Assembly: GCA_037954015.1 (NCBI GenBank)
Contig: CM075694.1
Span: 14,822,001 to 14,886,000, forward strand
DNA length: 64,000 bases
DNA from: Psophocarpus tetragonolobus
Taxonomy: Eukaryota; Streptophyta; Magnoliopsida; Fabales; Fabaceae
Direction of reading: 5' to 3'
Shown: positions 49,463 through 61,200 of the stretch, in pieces
How positions within the stretch are numbered: the stretch's first letter is position 1
How the letters are laid out: each line of letters starts with the position of its first letter
Notes under the pieces: generated by a model
What the model saw: the letters and a program-made list of their open reading frames with translations, nothing else
What the model was told of the DNA's origin: nothing
The model's database searches: none
Program-made: the position numbers and the translations under genes

Positions 49463-50062
49463 ATGCATTTGAAATCACAAAATAGTGGAGTTTTAGTTAG
49501 AGGTGATGAGAATTCGGGTAATTTAGACTACTTTGGTGTCTTAACAGATACTATTGAATTGAGTTACCTTGATAAAAATAATGTTATTTTATTTAAATGT
49601 GATTGGTGGGATGTGTGTTCCAAGAAAGGCTACAAGAAGACAAATATGGATTCATTCTTATCAATATTAATTGTAAGTTAAGGACTAATGAGTCATATGT
49701 CTTAGCTAGTCAAGTTCAACATGTGTATTATGTTAAAGACACCAAGGATCCTAATTGGTTAGTTGTTGTAAAAACAAAGCCTCGAGACTTGTATGGTATG
49801 CCTATGGAAGCTACAAATGAGGTATGTCAAGAAAATGAAGATATTGGTTCAATCTCCTATGCATCTAAAACTTCAAATCATGAACAAGTTTTCTTTAGAT
49901 AGAAATTATTTAGCTCAATTCATTGCTAATGGAAAATCGGTGATGCCTATGGAAGTCGTTGACAGTAAGGAAGAAAGTGAATCAAGTGATTACAAGTTTG
50001 ATTCAACAAAGGATGAAGACAATAAAAACATCTCTAAAGATGATATAGATGATGATTTTTAA
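49463..50062 (+). pseudogene. CACTA transposase C-terminal part, DUF4216 region and acidic tail
   Basis: Frame one: NSGVLVRGDENSGNLDYFGV, LTDTIELSYLDKNNVILFKC then DWWDV. A frame change near 49630-49680 leads to LASQVQHVYYVKDTKDPNWL, VVVKTKPRDLYGMP, the usual DUF4216 (PF13952) ending. After another change an acidic tail (DSKEESESSDYKFDSTKDED) ends at 50062. Between DUF4218 and here (49010-49460) only broken coding text with probable introns is seen. Confidence 0.82.
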
Positions 50063-50499
50063 TATTTTTTATTATTTTGTAGAATAAACTTTATTATCAA
50101 TTATCTACCATGATGTTTTTGAATTATATTTGGGGCCAATTGTAGATGATTGTTAGATGTTGGGATCCAACATAGTCGAGATTCTATCTATAGTGTTGAT
50201 TTTGTTTGTCTCAACCTTCATTAAAAAAAATAAAATCTTTACTATAATCTTAATTATGCATATGATGACTGACTTTATATTATAGTCTAGATATTTCTTT
50301 TAATTTGCAAATGAACTTATATTTTATACCTTAACATTTGTATACAATAATGAATTAATAGAGATAATAAATGAAAGATTTAATTTGATATACAAATAAT
50401 AAAAAATAAAAAAATGATTTTAAATTTGATATATTAACTTTGATATAATATATATTTTTATTCAATTAATATTTTACTATAACAAAAAAATAGACTATA

Positions 50500-50980
50500 T
50501 ATGATAAAAATAAGGGGGAAATCTTTGAAAATATTATTAATAAAAAGGAATACTCGTTCATTTTTCAAAATACTTATTCTACCTTTCACCTATTTGAAAA
50601 TTAAAAATTAAACTATTTTATATCATAAGAGAGACTTGAATCCAAAACATCTCCCTCCCCAAACATAAATTTTACCACTAGATTAATCTTATAATTTTAA
50701 GCAAAAAACTATTTTAAAATATTGATATTACAACATACATAATTATCCCACTATATCTATGATCTATATATTATATACTATATTTATACTATTAATAAAG
50801 GAAATATCCTTTTTTATGTTCACTTTTCAAAATACTTATTATACTCTTATACTTATTTGATTAAAAAATAAATTACTTGGTAGTAGGAGGGACTCAAACT
50901 CAAAACCTCTTCCTCTCCAAATGTAAACGTTACCATTAGATCAACCTTATATTGATATCCAACATACATAATTGAAGTAA
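50500..50980 (-). repeat. Two tRNA-derived SINE-like units, direct tandem
   Basis: On the minus strand, unit one (about 50710 to 50560) has TTAATCTAGTGGT (A-box-like) then, 32 bases on, GATTCAAGTC (B-box-like). Unit two (about 50955 to 50815) has GTTGATCTAATGGTAAC then GTTTTGAGTTTGAGTCCC. Both then run into CATTTTTCAAAATACTTATT-type text on the plus strand. The box order and spacing fit an RNA polymerase III promoter of a tRNA-derived SINE. They do not fold as whole tRNAs. They lie in the CACTA element right of the transposase. Confidence 0.5.
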
Positions 50981-51499
50981 GTTACATGGTATTTCTATAT
51001 TTGGAGGCTATACATTTAACCATTTAACTTAACTGTAGTGAACTTCTGTTTTGTCATAGCAAAGATAACAAATTTCTTAAAACTTCAAAAAATTAATTAT
51101 TTTAAATTATAAAAGAAACTACTTTTATTGTAACAAATTTTCTGTACTTTTGTATGATTTCTATCTTTTAATTAATATATATATATATAATATCACAAAA
51201 TCAACTTACGGATAAATTTTAAGAAAAAATTAAAATTTACGGTTATATTTTTGTTAACAATTACATTTAATTTGTTTAGTACACGATTTCAACATGGTTA
51301 TACAATAATTTTTTTTATGAATTTGGTTGTATAATAATTAATAATATGTTAGTATATTAATATTAAATATTTATGATAAATTATTATAAAAAATTAAAAT
51401 TATTAATATTTTCTAAAAAAATATTTTTTTATAATAGTCTCATGAATTGTAATATTTGTGATGTAAACAATTTATTGCTACACTAGTTTTATGTCTCCA

Positions 51500-51887
51500 A
51501 AAAAATTATATTAGTGAGAAATTAAAAATTATTTGTCACAATTATGACATTAGTATATTAGTGTAATTTTTTGTAACAAACATATTTTGGTCATCATTAA
51601 TAGAATTATACTGACAACTATTTTTCCATCACTATTGTAGACAAAAATAAAATAGAGTCACAAATAATATATCATTAGTGATATAATTTGTTTTCATCAC
51701 AATTTATAGTTGTGACAAACATATTTTAGTCACTATTAAGAAAATTATAGTGACAACTGTTTTTTCGACACTATTATAAATTATATTAGTGATAAAATAA
51801 AATATGGTCATGAATAATGCATTATTAGTGACAAAATATGTTTTCTTCACTATTTTATAGTCACTAAAAATCTCATTTCTTGTAATG
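51500..51887. repeat. CACTA right subterminal repeats
   Basis: Many copies in both orientations of TTAGTGA, TAGTCACTA and GTCACAAATAAT, ending in the inverted terminal repeat GTCACTAAAAATCTCATTTC + TTGTAATG. These mirror the motifs of the left end. Confidence 0.85.
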
Positions 51888-52542
51888 AATTTTAATCTTT
51901 GTCCTCATCCCGTTGGATATTATCAGGTTCAGGTATCCCTGCAGGTATTTCGTTATATTATATTTTATAATTTATATTTGAATTTACTTATAATTTATTA
52001 ATAAATTAAATTATATGTTAATTTATTAATCATTAAATGAATTATATACTAAGTTATTAATTATATTTTTGTTTTAATTATTCACAAGAATGTATATTTG
52101 TACACAGACATGTGAGATTTTTGTTTAACATATAAGCAGGACAGGGTGGGGCAAGGACTAACAAACTTACACTCGTCCCCATCTCAGATTAATTTAGGTG
52201 AGGACAGGACAAGGACCAACAATGCAAGTTTTTCCTGCCAAACCAGGGTAGGGACAGAGCGATACTCACAGAGTCGATATAATTGTCATCTCTAAGTTTA
52301 AGAGAGTTTTATACTGACGTTGAATCATAATTTTTCATTTATATAACTTTCAAAGTATTAATTAGTAAAAACAATAAACTAAGCATATGGTAAGTTTATT
52401 TACTTTATTAATTAATACTTTAAAAGTCATATAAATGAAATGTTATGATTTAACGTCCAAAGATAGAAATTAAACTCAATTTAGTTTACATGTATGGATT
52501 CAAGTTAGTGAAAGGAAACAAAATAATAAAAAATTAATATAA

Positions 52543-52579
<37 letters not shown>

Positions 52580-53092
52580 TATTAATCTGTGTAAAATCAT
52601 GAATAAAAACAAGCCATGTTAGAATCTTAGTTTATTATATGCATCTATGCTATGAGACTCCCCACTTCTGCACTTTACTAGGTTTGGTTTTTGCCGTTGA
52701 GCTTTTGGACCACTTAGAATTTCGTATATAATAGCAAAATAAAAATAAATCTAAACATGTGATTAATTATTATTATTTACTTTCTCAGAAAGGTGATCCA
52801 AGTCGATCGACAATGTTGTTCAAAATACATGAGATGGAATTTTTTATGGACAATGATGTTCAAAACTAATGCGTGCCATGTCATCGCAAAAGAACATACA
52901 TGCCATTTCGATCATAAATTAATTCTTTCTTTCCATTCTTTACGTAAAATTTGTAAATAGACAACATTAATAATAGAAAAAAAAATTCTCGTTTTTGTTT
53001 TCTTTAAAACCAAATTCAACATCATATATAAAATATTTTTATTCTTTTTTTTTCAATGCCAACAAAGCATAAGGAAAAGTTTGATTGATGAT

Positions 53093-53152
53093 GTGTGATG
53101 TACATCTTATTCATAATTGTGTGATGTACATCTTATTCATAATTGTGTGATG
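53093..53152. repeat. 26-bp tandem repeat, 2.3 copies
   Basis: GTGTGATGTACATCTTATTC plus ATAATT, at 53093 and 53119, with a third GTGTGATG at 53145. The copies look identical. Confidence 0.9.
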
Positions 53153-54529
53153 ATACATATTATGCATGTAGTTACCTAAAAGAGAAAGATGTGGACCACA
53201 CATGTAAGCCACTAGCTAGTCAATAACATCAATATATATGTCTTTCGAGGGTACAACTTAAATTGAACACATTGATTGTCGTTTCTCTTCTTTAACATAA
53301 AAAGAAAAGTACTTTTGAAAACTTAATTTTTTATGTTTTATTTTTTATAAATAAAAATTTTAGTAAAACCCGGCTCGGGATAACCATAATGTGTGTTGTA
53401 GTTACAAATTTGTGGTTCAACTATAATCCACAAAGTTTTCACATTAAGTAAAAATACACAAATTGAAAACTATATAAGTGAGTATATTTATAAATTTAAT
53501 GGTTTAAAGTTTTGGATTAAAAAGTGATGTTAAGTGGATATGATGTGACTCAAAATTCAATGGTTGATATTTTTTTTATTGTTAATATAATGTAAAATTT
53601 AACATATGTGGAAACCCCGTACAACTAAGTCAAGTTTTATATTTTCTTTGAAAACATCTTTTATGGTTTAAATAATTATACAAGAGTATAAATATCGTTT
53701 ATAAAAAAAATTTATTTATATAAATTAAGTTATTTAAATAATAACTTTAACAAAGAGAAGATTATTTAAATTACTTCATCTCTTGTCCCTCTCTCCGAGC
53801 CTGTTTGGATCAATGATTTTTCCATCTTTTGAAAAGATCAACAGCTCTAATATTTTATTTTAGTCTTTTAAATTTGGTTCAAATTTTTTTTGCCGCTCAT
53901 TTAAAATAATTTTTCAATTAGTTCCTCAAATTTAAAAATGTTTTTTTTATCCCCTTAAATATAAAAATGTTTTTTTAGTTTTTTAAATTTAAAAATACAT
54001 TCTTTAATCTTCAAATTTAAAATGATATTTTAGTCCTTCAAGGTTAAAAATTAATTTTTAGTTTATTAAATTTAAAATTTTTTCAGTCTCAAATTTTGTA
54101 AACTTGATCTAGTTAACAAAAGATATGAACCAACTGTTCGATTGGTCAAATTTCCATTTTATGTAAAATTATCAAAGATATAATTAATTTAACAAATGCT
54201 TAATGTTGATTTCATTATTATTTATTAAAAGTAATAAAATATTTAGTTTTTATTATTTTTAATAAATAATAAAATTAATATAATTAAATTTAATTCTTTA
54301 AATCTAATTATCTTATTATTCTCAATAATAATGCAATGAGGACCAGAATTTTTGTAACTTACAGTGAATGTGGACCCCTGAACGTGGCCCTATAAGTTCT
54401 TATACCCTTCATGGTTACAGCAACAGACCATGCATCTTTGTTCAACACTTAACGATCATTTGTATTGACGTTTTCAAGCCTTTATTATGTCCTGTTTGTT
54501 CACATGTATGAAAAAAATAATGTTTGCAT

Positions 54530-54760
54530 AAGTTTTTTGTAAAAAATAATTCACTAAAATTCATTTTGGTCGTTAATATTTAAATATAATTTTTTACTTT
54601 CTGAAATTAATTTATTTTTTATATTATTCACAAAATTTTTAACGGCATTAACTAGAGAAAAATGACTAAAAGTGGATTAGATACTAAAACAAATATTTTT
54701 TAATTTAAAAGATTAAAAGTGATTTTTTATAAAACTTTAAAAAAAAAACTTATTTAAATA
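54530..54760. mobile_element. Foldback (MITE-like) element
   Basis: The left AAGTTTTTTGTAAAAAATAA + TTCACTAAAATTC pairs imperfectly with the right end, whose complement reads AAGTTTTATAAAAAATCACT + TTTAATC. It is a relative of 62865-63615. Non-coding. Confidence 0.6.
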
Positions 54761-55067
54761 AAAAAATAAAGATGCTATGTCTGCTCTCTCTTATGCATTA
54801 AAACAATATGGGATTTTTAATAGCTAGCTAGGAGGATGTCTATGAATGCAATCAATACATTTTTATGATTTAGAGTAGTATAAGAATGAGAAAACTCCTG
54901 AGAAATTCTCGTGTTGCATCTCTTTTAGCTTATAAAGAAATACATTACTGTGACGATTGCTTTGGTGCAAGGAGTAAGATTCGATCAAAAAAACTAGATG
55001 GAGGAAGGGATAGCGAAGCAAAGGGAAGGTTTGGTTTCAGGATAAAAAATGTTTGCCCGAAGATATT

Positions 55068-55797
55068 TAGGGTTTCATTGGTTTGATTTTTTTTTAGCTT
55101 TTAAAAGAATTTTTAAGAATAATTTTTAATAACTGTTCTCTCAAAGAAAAAAAAAAAAACTTGTTTGGTAAGTATTATTTGAAAACTATTGTGAAGATGT
55201 GATAATGAAGAAACTTGTTCTCATTAATAAAAAGTAAAAAACAATCTATTCTTATTCTTTGACAAAAGTTTTATAAAATTGTTTTCAACATCTTAGTATT
55301 TAAAAACAAAAAAATCTATTTGGTTACTTTTTTCTTAAAACAGTTTCCGAAAACAGTTTTGTATTTTAGTTTTCAAAAACTAAAAAATAGGAATAATTAT
55401 AAATAGTTTTGTTTTTTAGTTTTCTATTTTCGTTTTAAAAACTCAAAATATTATAAAATATGCCGTTTTTTGTTTTTCATTAATGGAATTTCAATAAATA
55501 TAAACAAGTTTTTTTTTACATCTTCAAAATAGTTTTCAAACAGTACTTACCAAACAAGTTTTTTTTTTTCTTTTCTTCCCTGAAAACCATTTTTGAAAAT
55601 AATTTTAGAAAACTCTTCTTAAAAATTAAAAAACAAAATCAAACCAATTAACCTTAAAGACTTGTACTCCTGTTAAAACCAAACCAGAACAGTTTTCAAA
55701 AACTAAAACTGGTTTAAGAAATCACTGCCCAAACAAGTTTTTTAGTTTTTTACATAGTAGAATACTAAAACAATTTTATAAAATTGTTGTCAAACAC
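55068..55797. mobile_element. hAT-like MITE (GTGCTTGTTTGG family) with a second family member inside
   Basis: The outer copy starts AGGGTTTCATTGGTTTG, is broken near 55255 in ATCTATTCTTATT, and ends AAAATTGTTGTCAAACACAC. The inner copy (about 55256-55655, opposite orientation) starts TTTGACAAAAGTTTTATAAA and ends AAATCAAACCAATTAACC. The limits are approximate because the two share sequence. Confidence 0.65.
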
Positions 55798-56984
55798 ACT
55801 CTTATTATTAATACTTTTTTATGACTATGTTATTGGTATGAAATATGTTTTAATTTTGTCCATGAATAATCTTAGTGAATCACTTTTAGTAAAATCTTCT
55901 ATTTTAATCATGTTTTTTCTAACACATGCTATACTTAAAGTACCTTGTTTTGAGGTATCGAGTCTAATATTGCCAATTTGTCATTAGACTTCTTGAGAAA
56001 GGAAGAAAGTGATCTTATTGCGTATAATCTGTTCTGGATTGTATTCTGGGATGGGAATGGAAGTTAATTTTTTAAGATGATAACATTCTTTCGGATTTGT
56101 AGCAACCATGGCAAGATGTTGTCATATATAATTAAGCTTCTGCCAAATAAGTCAAACTTTTCATGATGTGATATTACAAATTAAGAGCAATTTACAAAAT
56201 ATATATGCCCTTTTCTCAAGCTCTCAACATTTTTAGGAGATGGAACGGTACCAGCTTATAGGTGTAATGGAAGTTCAGGGCATTGTTAAGATTTTGAATT
56301 ATTATTTTTTCAAATGTTGTTTTAATGAATCTTGAGGTTATTAAAACTTTTTTCTCAATGATAGAGTCAAATAAAACCTACCAATGATATTCTCAAGTCT
56401 AAAACAAAATTAGAAATTATATAGAAGAGATATCATATGGAATATAGTGATGTAGAGGAAAATGACAAATTGAAAGATGAAAATGTGGAAGGAACTTATT
56501 AATGGAGTGTGTTCAATAATGTTGAAATAGAAGATGAAACTTAATGATTTGGAATTTACTTTTTAGACTAGTTTGGTTATTAACTTTTTATATGTTTACT
56601 TTGCTTACATTGTGCGTTTTTAATGTGTTATTTTGTTTAATTAAAGACATTTAGACCTTGTGTTTATAGTTGCTGGTTTGTTTGTTAAGTTAAAGGCATT
56701 AAGACCATGCGTTATTTGTTTATTTTGTAATTTTGGGTTGAACTTTTCAACTATACATTACCGTAGGTTTGCATAAGATATTTTAAGATTTTAAAAAATT
56801 TAAAATACTAATTATCTGCTTTGTTTTGAATTTTCTTCATTTTTTAAATATTTTGTTTAGGTAAATCAATTGAAATTTCTTAAATTTCAAAATTTAAGTT
56901 TGGATAAAGTAATTCAATTTTTATATTAACAAAATTAATTTAATTCTTAAATTTCAAATTTTTAATTTGGATAACATTGTGTTT
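55798..56984. other. Unclassified stretch with broken frames
   Basis: Less AT-rich than its surroundings from 55980 to 56530. Short frames such as YSDVEENDKLKDENVEGTY (about 56441) and MERYQLIGVMEVQGI (56240) look like worn coding text, possibly of a transposase, but match no family that I recognise. The open frame 55784-55987 is mostly hydrophobic and unconvincing. Confidence 0.3.
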
Positions 56985-57712
56985 GGATAAAAAATTTTAC
57001 AAATATAAGGGATTTGAAATACACTAAATTTGAAATCTTTTTAATTCAAATGAATTCTTTTTTTAAAATATTTTATTTGGATAAGGTAATTTAAATTTAT
57101 TGAATTTTATTTTCTTGATTTGATAGATTATTTCAATTTCTACTATAAATAAAAATTTATTTATTAAACAATATTTAATATTTAAAATATCAATTAAATT
57201 GTTGTAGCTAATAAAATAGATATTTTAACTTGATTACAGAAGTGTGGATCTAAATTTAGTTATCAACACAATTATCACAATACCGTAGAGTAAGCCAAAA
57301 AATGTTGTCACTAATGTTAGCGAGTTCTGCATTCTAAGAAATGACTTCAACCAATGTTAGCAAAAAGTTTGAACGAGATATCCTTAAAAAATGTTGAAAA
57401 GAATTGGTCAAAAAATAACCCTTGTCGATGTCAACTAAAAAATTATTCTAATAAATGTCGATCGAAAAACTTTTAGCCAATGTGAAATGAGAAATAATTT
57501 CAACAAGTTTTAGTAAAAGAAAAGTAGGTTTGAAAATTTTCAAATTCCTATTTTTTTTTTTAAGGAACTTGATATTCTACAATTTTAACTAATCAAAATG
57601 TCTAGAATTTCAATTTCGTTTAAAATCCTCATCCACAAGATATTTCATCACAAAACATTTAAAATTCCAAATGAAATGAGTTCCCCTTTTGAAATTCTCT
57701 ATCCAAGCACAC
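56985..57712. mobile_element. TIR element with degenerate internal repeats, copy 1
   Basis: The left end TTGTGTTTGGATAAAAAATTTT pairs with the complement of the right end, GTGTGCTTGGATAGAGAATTTC. The inside holds repeated phrases of the type AATGTTAGC, TGTCGAT(G/C) and TCAACTAAAAAATT. The 57540-57700 part matches 62228-62420 (ATTTTAACTAATCAAAATG, TATTT(C/T)ATCACAAAAC). No clean target duplication. Non-coding. Confidence 0.55.
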
Positions 57713-58690
57713 TATTAACGTATTTTGATATTTAGGATTTTGGTACTAAAAATTATAAATTGTTAGGTTTGTAATTTCACTATTTTGTTAACTAAATCAA
57801 TTACGAAGTCACTATGTTATGATTATGAAAATGCAATAATGGAATAATGTAAGGAGTTGTGTTAAATAAAAAAATTCTTGGTATTGTTAAAAGAAAAATT
57901 TGAAATTACAATAAAATTAGACAGAATATGGTGACCTAGTCCACCCCAGCCCATTTTTTGTGGTAATTGGTGGGTCAGGCCTTAACAGTCAAACAATGTC
58001 TTTTCCAAGCACACAAGACCTCTTTTTCAGTCGTGGGTTCCTAATTAGTGCAACCTTTCCCCTTTAATCTCATTTCAGTCAAATCACTTTTGGAAAGACC
58101 CCTATTCTTTTGTGATGTTTGGTCTATTTGCATTTTTTGAACTTTTATGACAGTTACAAATTCTTTGAGGTTTTATTTTTGTGGTTTACTACCATCTTTT
58201 GCTTATTCATTTTTAATGAAGAATTCCCCCTCCATCTATCCTAATCCTACTAACATTCTTTTCTAGCATGTTTTTCAGACACCTCTTTCTGCTTACCACT
58301 TATCTTTTAGTGAATAACTATCCATTCATCTATCTTGACATTATTCTTTTTTGGAATTTTTTGTTTAAATAATTTTGGGTCTTTACTATTATTGGTTGAA
58401 GCTTCCAAATGTCAAATTAATTTTAAGAAGGTTAGAACTTTCTTTGTTTTCATGAATTTTCTTAGACTTGTGGGTATTCTAGATATCTAATATTGTTGTC
58501 ATTCTAGTAATATTGTTTGACTTCTTCAACATACATGAGTTGATTTTCAAGCTACTATCCTTTTTAGTGGACAATTTGTTTTTTTGTTTTGGAATAAATT
58601 TTCTTTTAACAAGTTTCAGCTTAAGGGTGAGTGTTGAAAATCAAAACACATTATTTAGTTTAGTAATAATAGTGTTTGTAGGCACATTAT
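57713..58690. other. Intergenic stretch, no gene seen
   Basis: No coding signal on either strand. A phrase CCACCCCAGCCCATTTTTTG near 57940 and CATCTATCCTAATCCTA/CATCTATCTTGACATTATTC near 58230-58345 look like worn repeat text. Confidence 0.45.
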
Positions 58691-59459
58691 CTTTTATTTA
58701 GAGAAAAAAAAATATTCTCTATCTATCCTAACAAAACATTCTCTATGCATGTCACTCTATGTTTTAAAACATCTCCCAAAACAATGTGGAATATATCATA
58801 ATGTTGTGACTAATGCATTAGAGTTTTATAAGCCTCACATACAACTCGCACAATATGGTGGACCATAGGAGTGTGTTCCTAGATATGGTAATCAAAGCAC
58901 CTTCCACAATACTATGGAGTAGGCCACAATGTTGTGGCTAATGTTCTGGAGCTTCATATGTCATTGGTATTTTAGTGCATCTCTGACAAGGTCACAGCAG
59001 TATGGAATAAGACATAGCGCTATGGAAATCTCACTAGAGTTACATATATCTCACACCCAACTCCCATAACATGGTGAGCTTGACCATAGGAATATAGATC
59101 CTAATTTGACCATCAGTATATGCATCTCTAATAGTATCGTAAAGTAGGTTGAAAAACAACCAAGAAAATATTGATAAAAAACTCTAATTGTCATTTATTG
59201 ACGAAACCCTAACAGAAGTTAGCCAAAAAATTACCATATCATTGTCAATTAAAAAAATTCTAGTTGACTGAAAGAAAAAACTAGCTAACATCAACTGAAA
59301 AATAAATTCTTCGAGTCTCTGACTTTGACTAAGAAAACCCTAACTAAAGTAAATAACATCAATCAACGTCAGTAAAAATATTCTAGCCAATGTCAATAAA
59401 AAAAACCTCACTAAAAAATAGTCCTACCTAACTTTGGTCTAAATTAAACCTCAATAGAG
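58690..59459. repeat. Left half of a repeat element (copy 2), with ~150-170-bp degenerate tandem units
   Basis: Units carry (C/G)ACAAT(A/G)xTATGGA(G/A)TA, GCCACAATGTTGTGGCTAATG, CCATAGGA(G/A)T(A/G) and CTCACA(C/T)(C/A)CAACTC phrases, about three to four times with heavy drift. From 59150 the text changes to AACCCTAAC, GCCAATGTCAAT and similar, as in 57300-57520. It is continued at 62092. Confidence 0.6.
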
Positions 59460-60184
59460 AAAGGGTAAAGAATTATTTATTTAATAGATTATAAATTCGT
59501 AGAATAAATAATGAAGGGAATTAAATTTAAGTTTTTACTTAAGTTACAAATTGATTGGAGATGTAATGGATTTATTAGTTGTCGATACTATGTGGTTATT
59601 TTTTGTTATGGTAGAATGATAAGGGAGAAGAGAATAATTATTATTCTTTTGTTTCGGTGGGTTTTAGTTGAGTTTCGGGAAGTTCTAAGATAATCCGTTA
59701 TTGGAAGGGGTATTGCATTTAACAATTTCTTTTTACTAAATACACCCATGATGCTATATAAATTTCTCTTTCTTTCTTTTTTCTTTTAATTTTCTCGTCC
59801 TTCATCTCTGGTTGTGGTGTTTCCTTCTGCGTCCCCATTCTTTTGGTCAGTTGCATGGTTGACTTCAAGTTATTTGATTCGAACGTAGTCTTTTCCATTG
59901 CTCTTGATTTTAAAAGGTGATCAATATCGGTATGTCCGATCTTAGTTTTCTAAACTTTTTTTTCTGATCGTTTTTATTCTTTCATTTTCTTTAAAAAGGA
60001 GATTCCTTTGAAAATTCTAATTTTCATTGGTTCCTATTGAAATTGAGATTCTTTTCATGTTCCTGTGTAATTTCTTCGGGTTGATTCTTCCCCTTTTGTT
60101 TTAATCGGCTTTTGGACAGAGAATAGGTAAGGGAAACTCTTTTATTGATTTTTGTTAATGGACAAGTTATTTGGTAGTTGAGAA

Positions 60185-60475
60185 ATTTGAGCTATTTGAC
60201 ATAATGGATATTTTGACTATATTTTGAGCCATTTAAGATAACATTTATTTTAATTGTGTTTTGAGCTATTTAAGATAGTGGACATTTGATTTTGATTTGA
60301 ACTAATTGAGTTAACGTATTTATTGATTGTGATGTTAGCTAATTGAGTTAGCATATTTGTTAACTGTGGTGTAAATTGATTGAGTTAGCGTATATTGATT
60401 GTGATTTGAGCTATTTGAGATAGCGTATATTGAGATTTCATAATTAAGCTATTTGATATAGCATGTATGTTAATT
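60185..60475. repeat. Minisatellite, ~40-bp units, about seven copies
   Basis: Units of the type TTTGAGCTATTTGAGATAG + CGTATATTGATTGTGA with substitutions (GAACTAATTGAGTTAACG, TAGCTAATTGAGTTAGCA and so on). Confidence 0.8.
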
Positions 60476-60778
60476 ATAAATGTGTAGTGATGAAGTGTTG
60501 CATTGAATGCATAATGATGTGTTAAGCTAATACTTGTTTTGAGAATTGGCATGCTATTGTTGATAGATTATGTTGTGATTTATATTGTGGTGACATATGT
60601 GAAATGAGATGCTATGTTGATATGATGAGTTGTTGAAATTGTGTTTGTGGATGATTGGAGATTGTAATTCATTAATAAGAAGTATTAATGAATTGTGTTG
60701 TGGATTGTTACAAGGAGGTAACAAAGCTCTTTAGATGATGCATTGAATTAGGGAGGTGGATAAGTTTAAGTGATCCTA

Positions 60779-60910
60779 GTGCTAAGGCCCTGTGTCTGGC
60801 GATGATACAATAGTGTTAGGGCCCTGTGTTGGGTGATGATACACCACAACATATACTCGGATAACAATGTGATGTAGTGTTAGAGCCCTGTTTCAGACAA
60901 AGATACACTA
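60779..60910. repeat. Minisatellite, three diverged units
   Basis: TAGTG(C/T)TA(A/G)(G/A)GCCCTGTGT + GGCGATGATACA, at 60779, 60812 and 60877, with unequal spacing. Confidence 0.75.
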
Positions 60911-61073
60911 GGCATCAGTTGGTTATTCAGTGAGTATGCTCTGACTTCAACTAGTTATCGAATGGGTCAAATAGATACCAGATACCAATGTGGGGAAAGT
61001 CAAATGAGTCGTTACCTTGATATCTGATTCAATGTAGTGAGTCTTTCCGGAAAGCGTCAGCTGAATGTTTTGG

Positions 61074-61200
61074 ATGCTTATGTTAAAGTAAAACATAAGT
61101 GTGATTGATTGATTGTGAATGTTTATGTTCAGGTGGAGCATAAGTATTAATGATTGGTTGTGAGTGCTTATGTTCAAGTGGAGCATAACAGTGATGATTG
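61074..61200. repeat. Minisatellite, ~50-60-bp units, three copies
   Basis: Units around TGCTTATGTT(C/A)A(G/A)GT, GGAGCATAAGT and GATTGATTGTGA, three times. It gives rise to the repeated LHLNI/HNQS open frame on the minus strand at 60947-61186, which is not a gene. Confidence 0.8.

Larger units (their letters stand above)
37267..51887 (+). mobile_element. CACTA (En/Spm) DNA transposon, 14.6 kb
   Basis: Left end CACTACAAGAAAATG, right end CATTTCTTGTAATG, the classical CACTA terminus with one substitution. Both ends carry dense subterminal repeats of TTAGTGAC/GTCACTAA and GTCACAAATAA (37290-37930 and 51500-51880). Inside are a transposase gene on the plus strand (45807-50062) and a second, Transposase_24-like gene on the minus strand (about 38545-41465). 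The 3-bp duplication is not clean: GAA stands left, and GAA stands right only if the final G is not counted. All genes are broken, so the element is inactive unless served in trans. Confidence 0.92.
37165..52291. mobile_element. ~0.5-kb GC-richer element (AGATGACAACGGGG family) split by the CACTA element
   Basis: Left part 37165-37266 opens AGATGACAACGGGGTGGATC and is rich in CCCCGTCCCCG. Right part 51888-52291 holds GGACAGGGTGGGGC and GTCCCCATCTCAG text and ends TTGTCATCT, so the ends pair as AGATGACAA/TTGTCATCT. A shared TAAGT lies outside each end, a possible part of a target duplication. Joined, it would be about 506 bp and non-coding. The 0.9-kb repeat at 11047 starts in a similar way. 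Confidence 0.7.
37131..52477. mobile_element. Foldback MITE, AGTTTAATT family, copy 4, split by a nested insertion
   Basis: The left part (37131-37164) reads AAGTTTAATTAGTATCTACTGACAGTGTAAG. The right part (about 52300-52477) resumes with AGAGTTTTATACTGACG, then CAATCATAATTTTTCATTTA-type family text, and ends AATTAAACTC. Between them lies the 37165-52291 element. Together the two parts form about one family member. Confidence 0.7.
52478..55066. other. AT-rich spacer with small repeats, no gene seen
   Basis: Contains an AT microsatellite at 52546-52574, a 26-bp tandem repeat at 53093-53152, a run of TTTAGT(C/T)-CTTCAAATTTAAAA phrases at about 53850-54090 (worn repeat), and a foldback element at 54530-54760. 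The frame 54886-55086 (66 residues, basic) has no family features. Confidence 0.55.

Noticed and set aside
54886..55086. 66-codon basic frame as a small gene
   Set aside because: No homology that I recognise, and it ends by running into the MITE at 55068.
60947..61186. Minus-strand frame with a repeated LHLNI/HNQS pattern, resembling a repeat protein
   Set aside because: The repeats follow exactly the minisatellite units of the DNA; no start context or family match.
60185..61200. Regular repeats as a CRISPR array
   Set aside because: Units are drifted head-to-tail minisatellites without unique spacers, in plant nuclear DNA.
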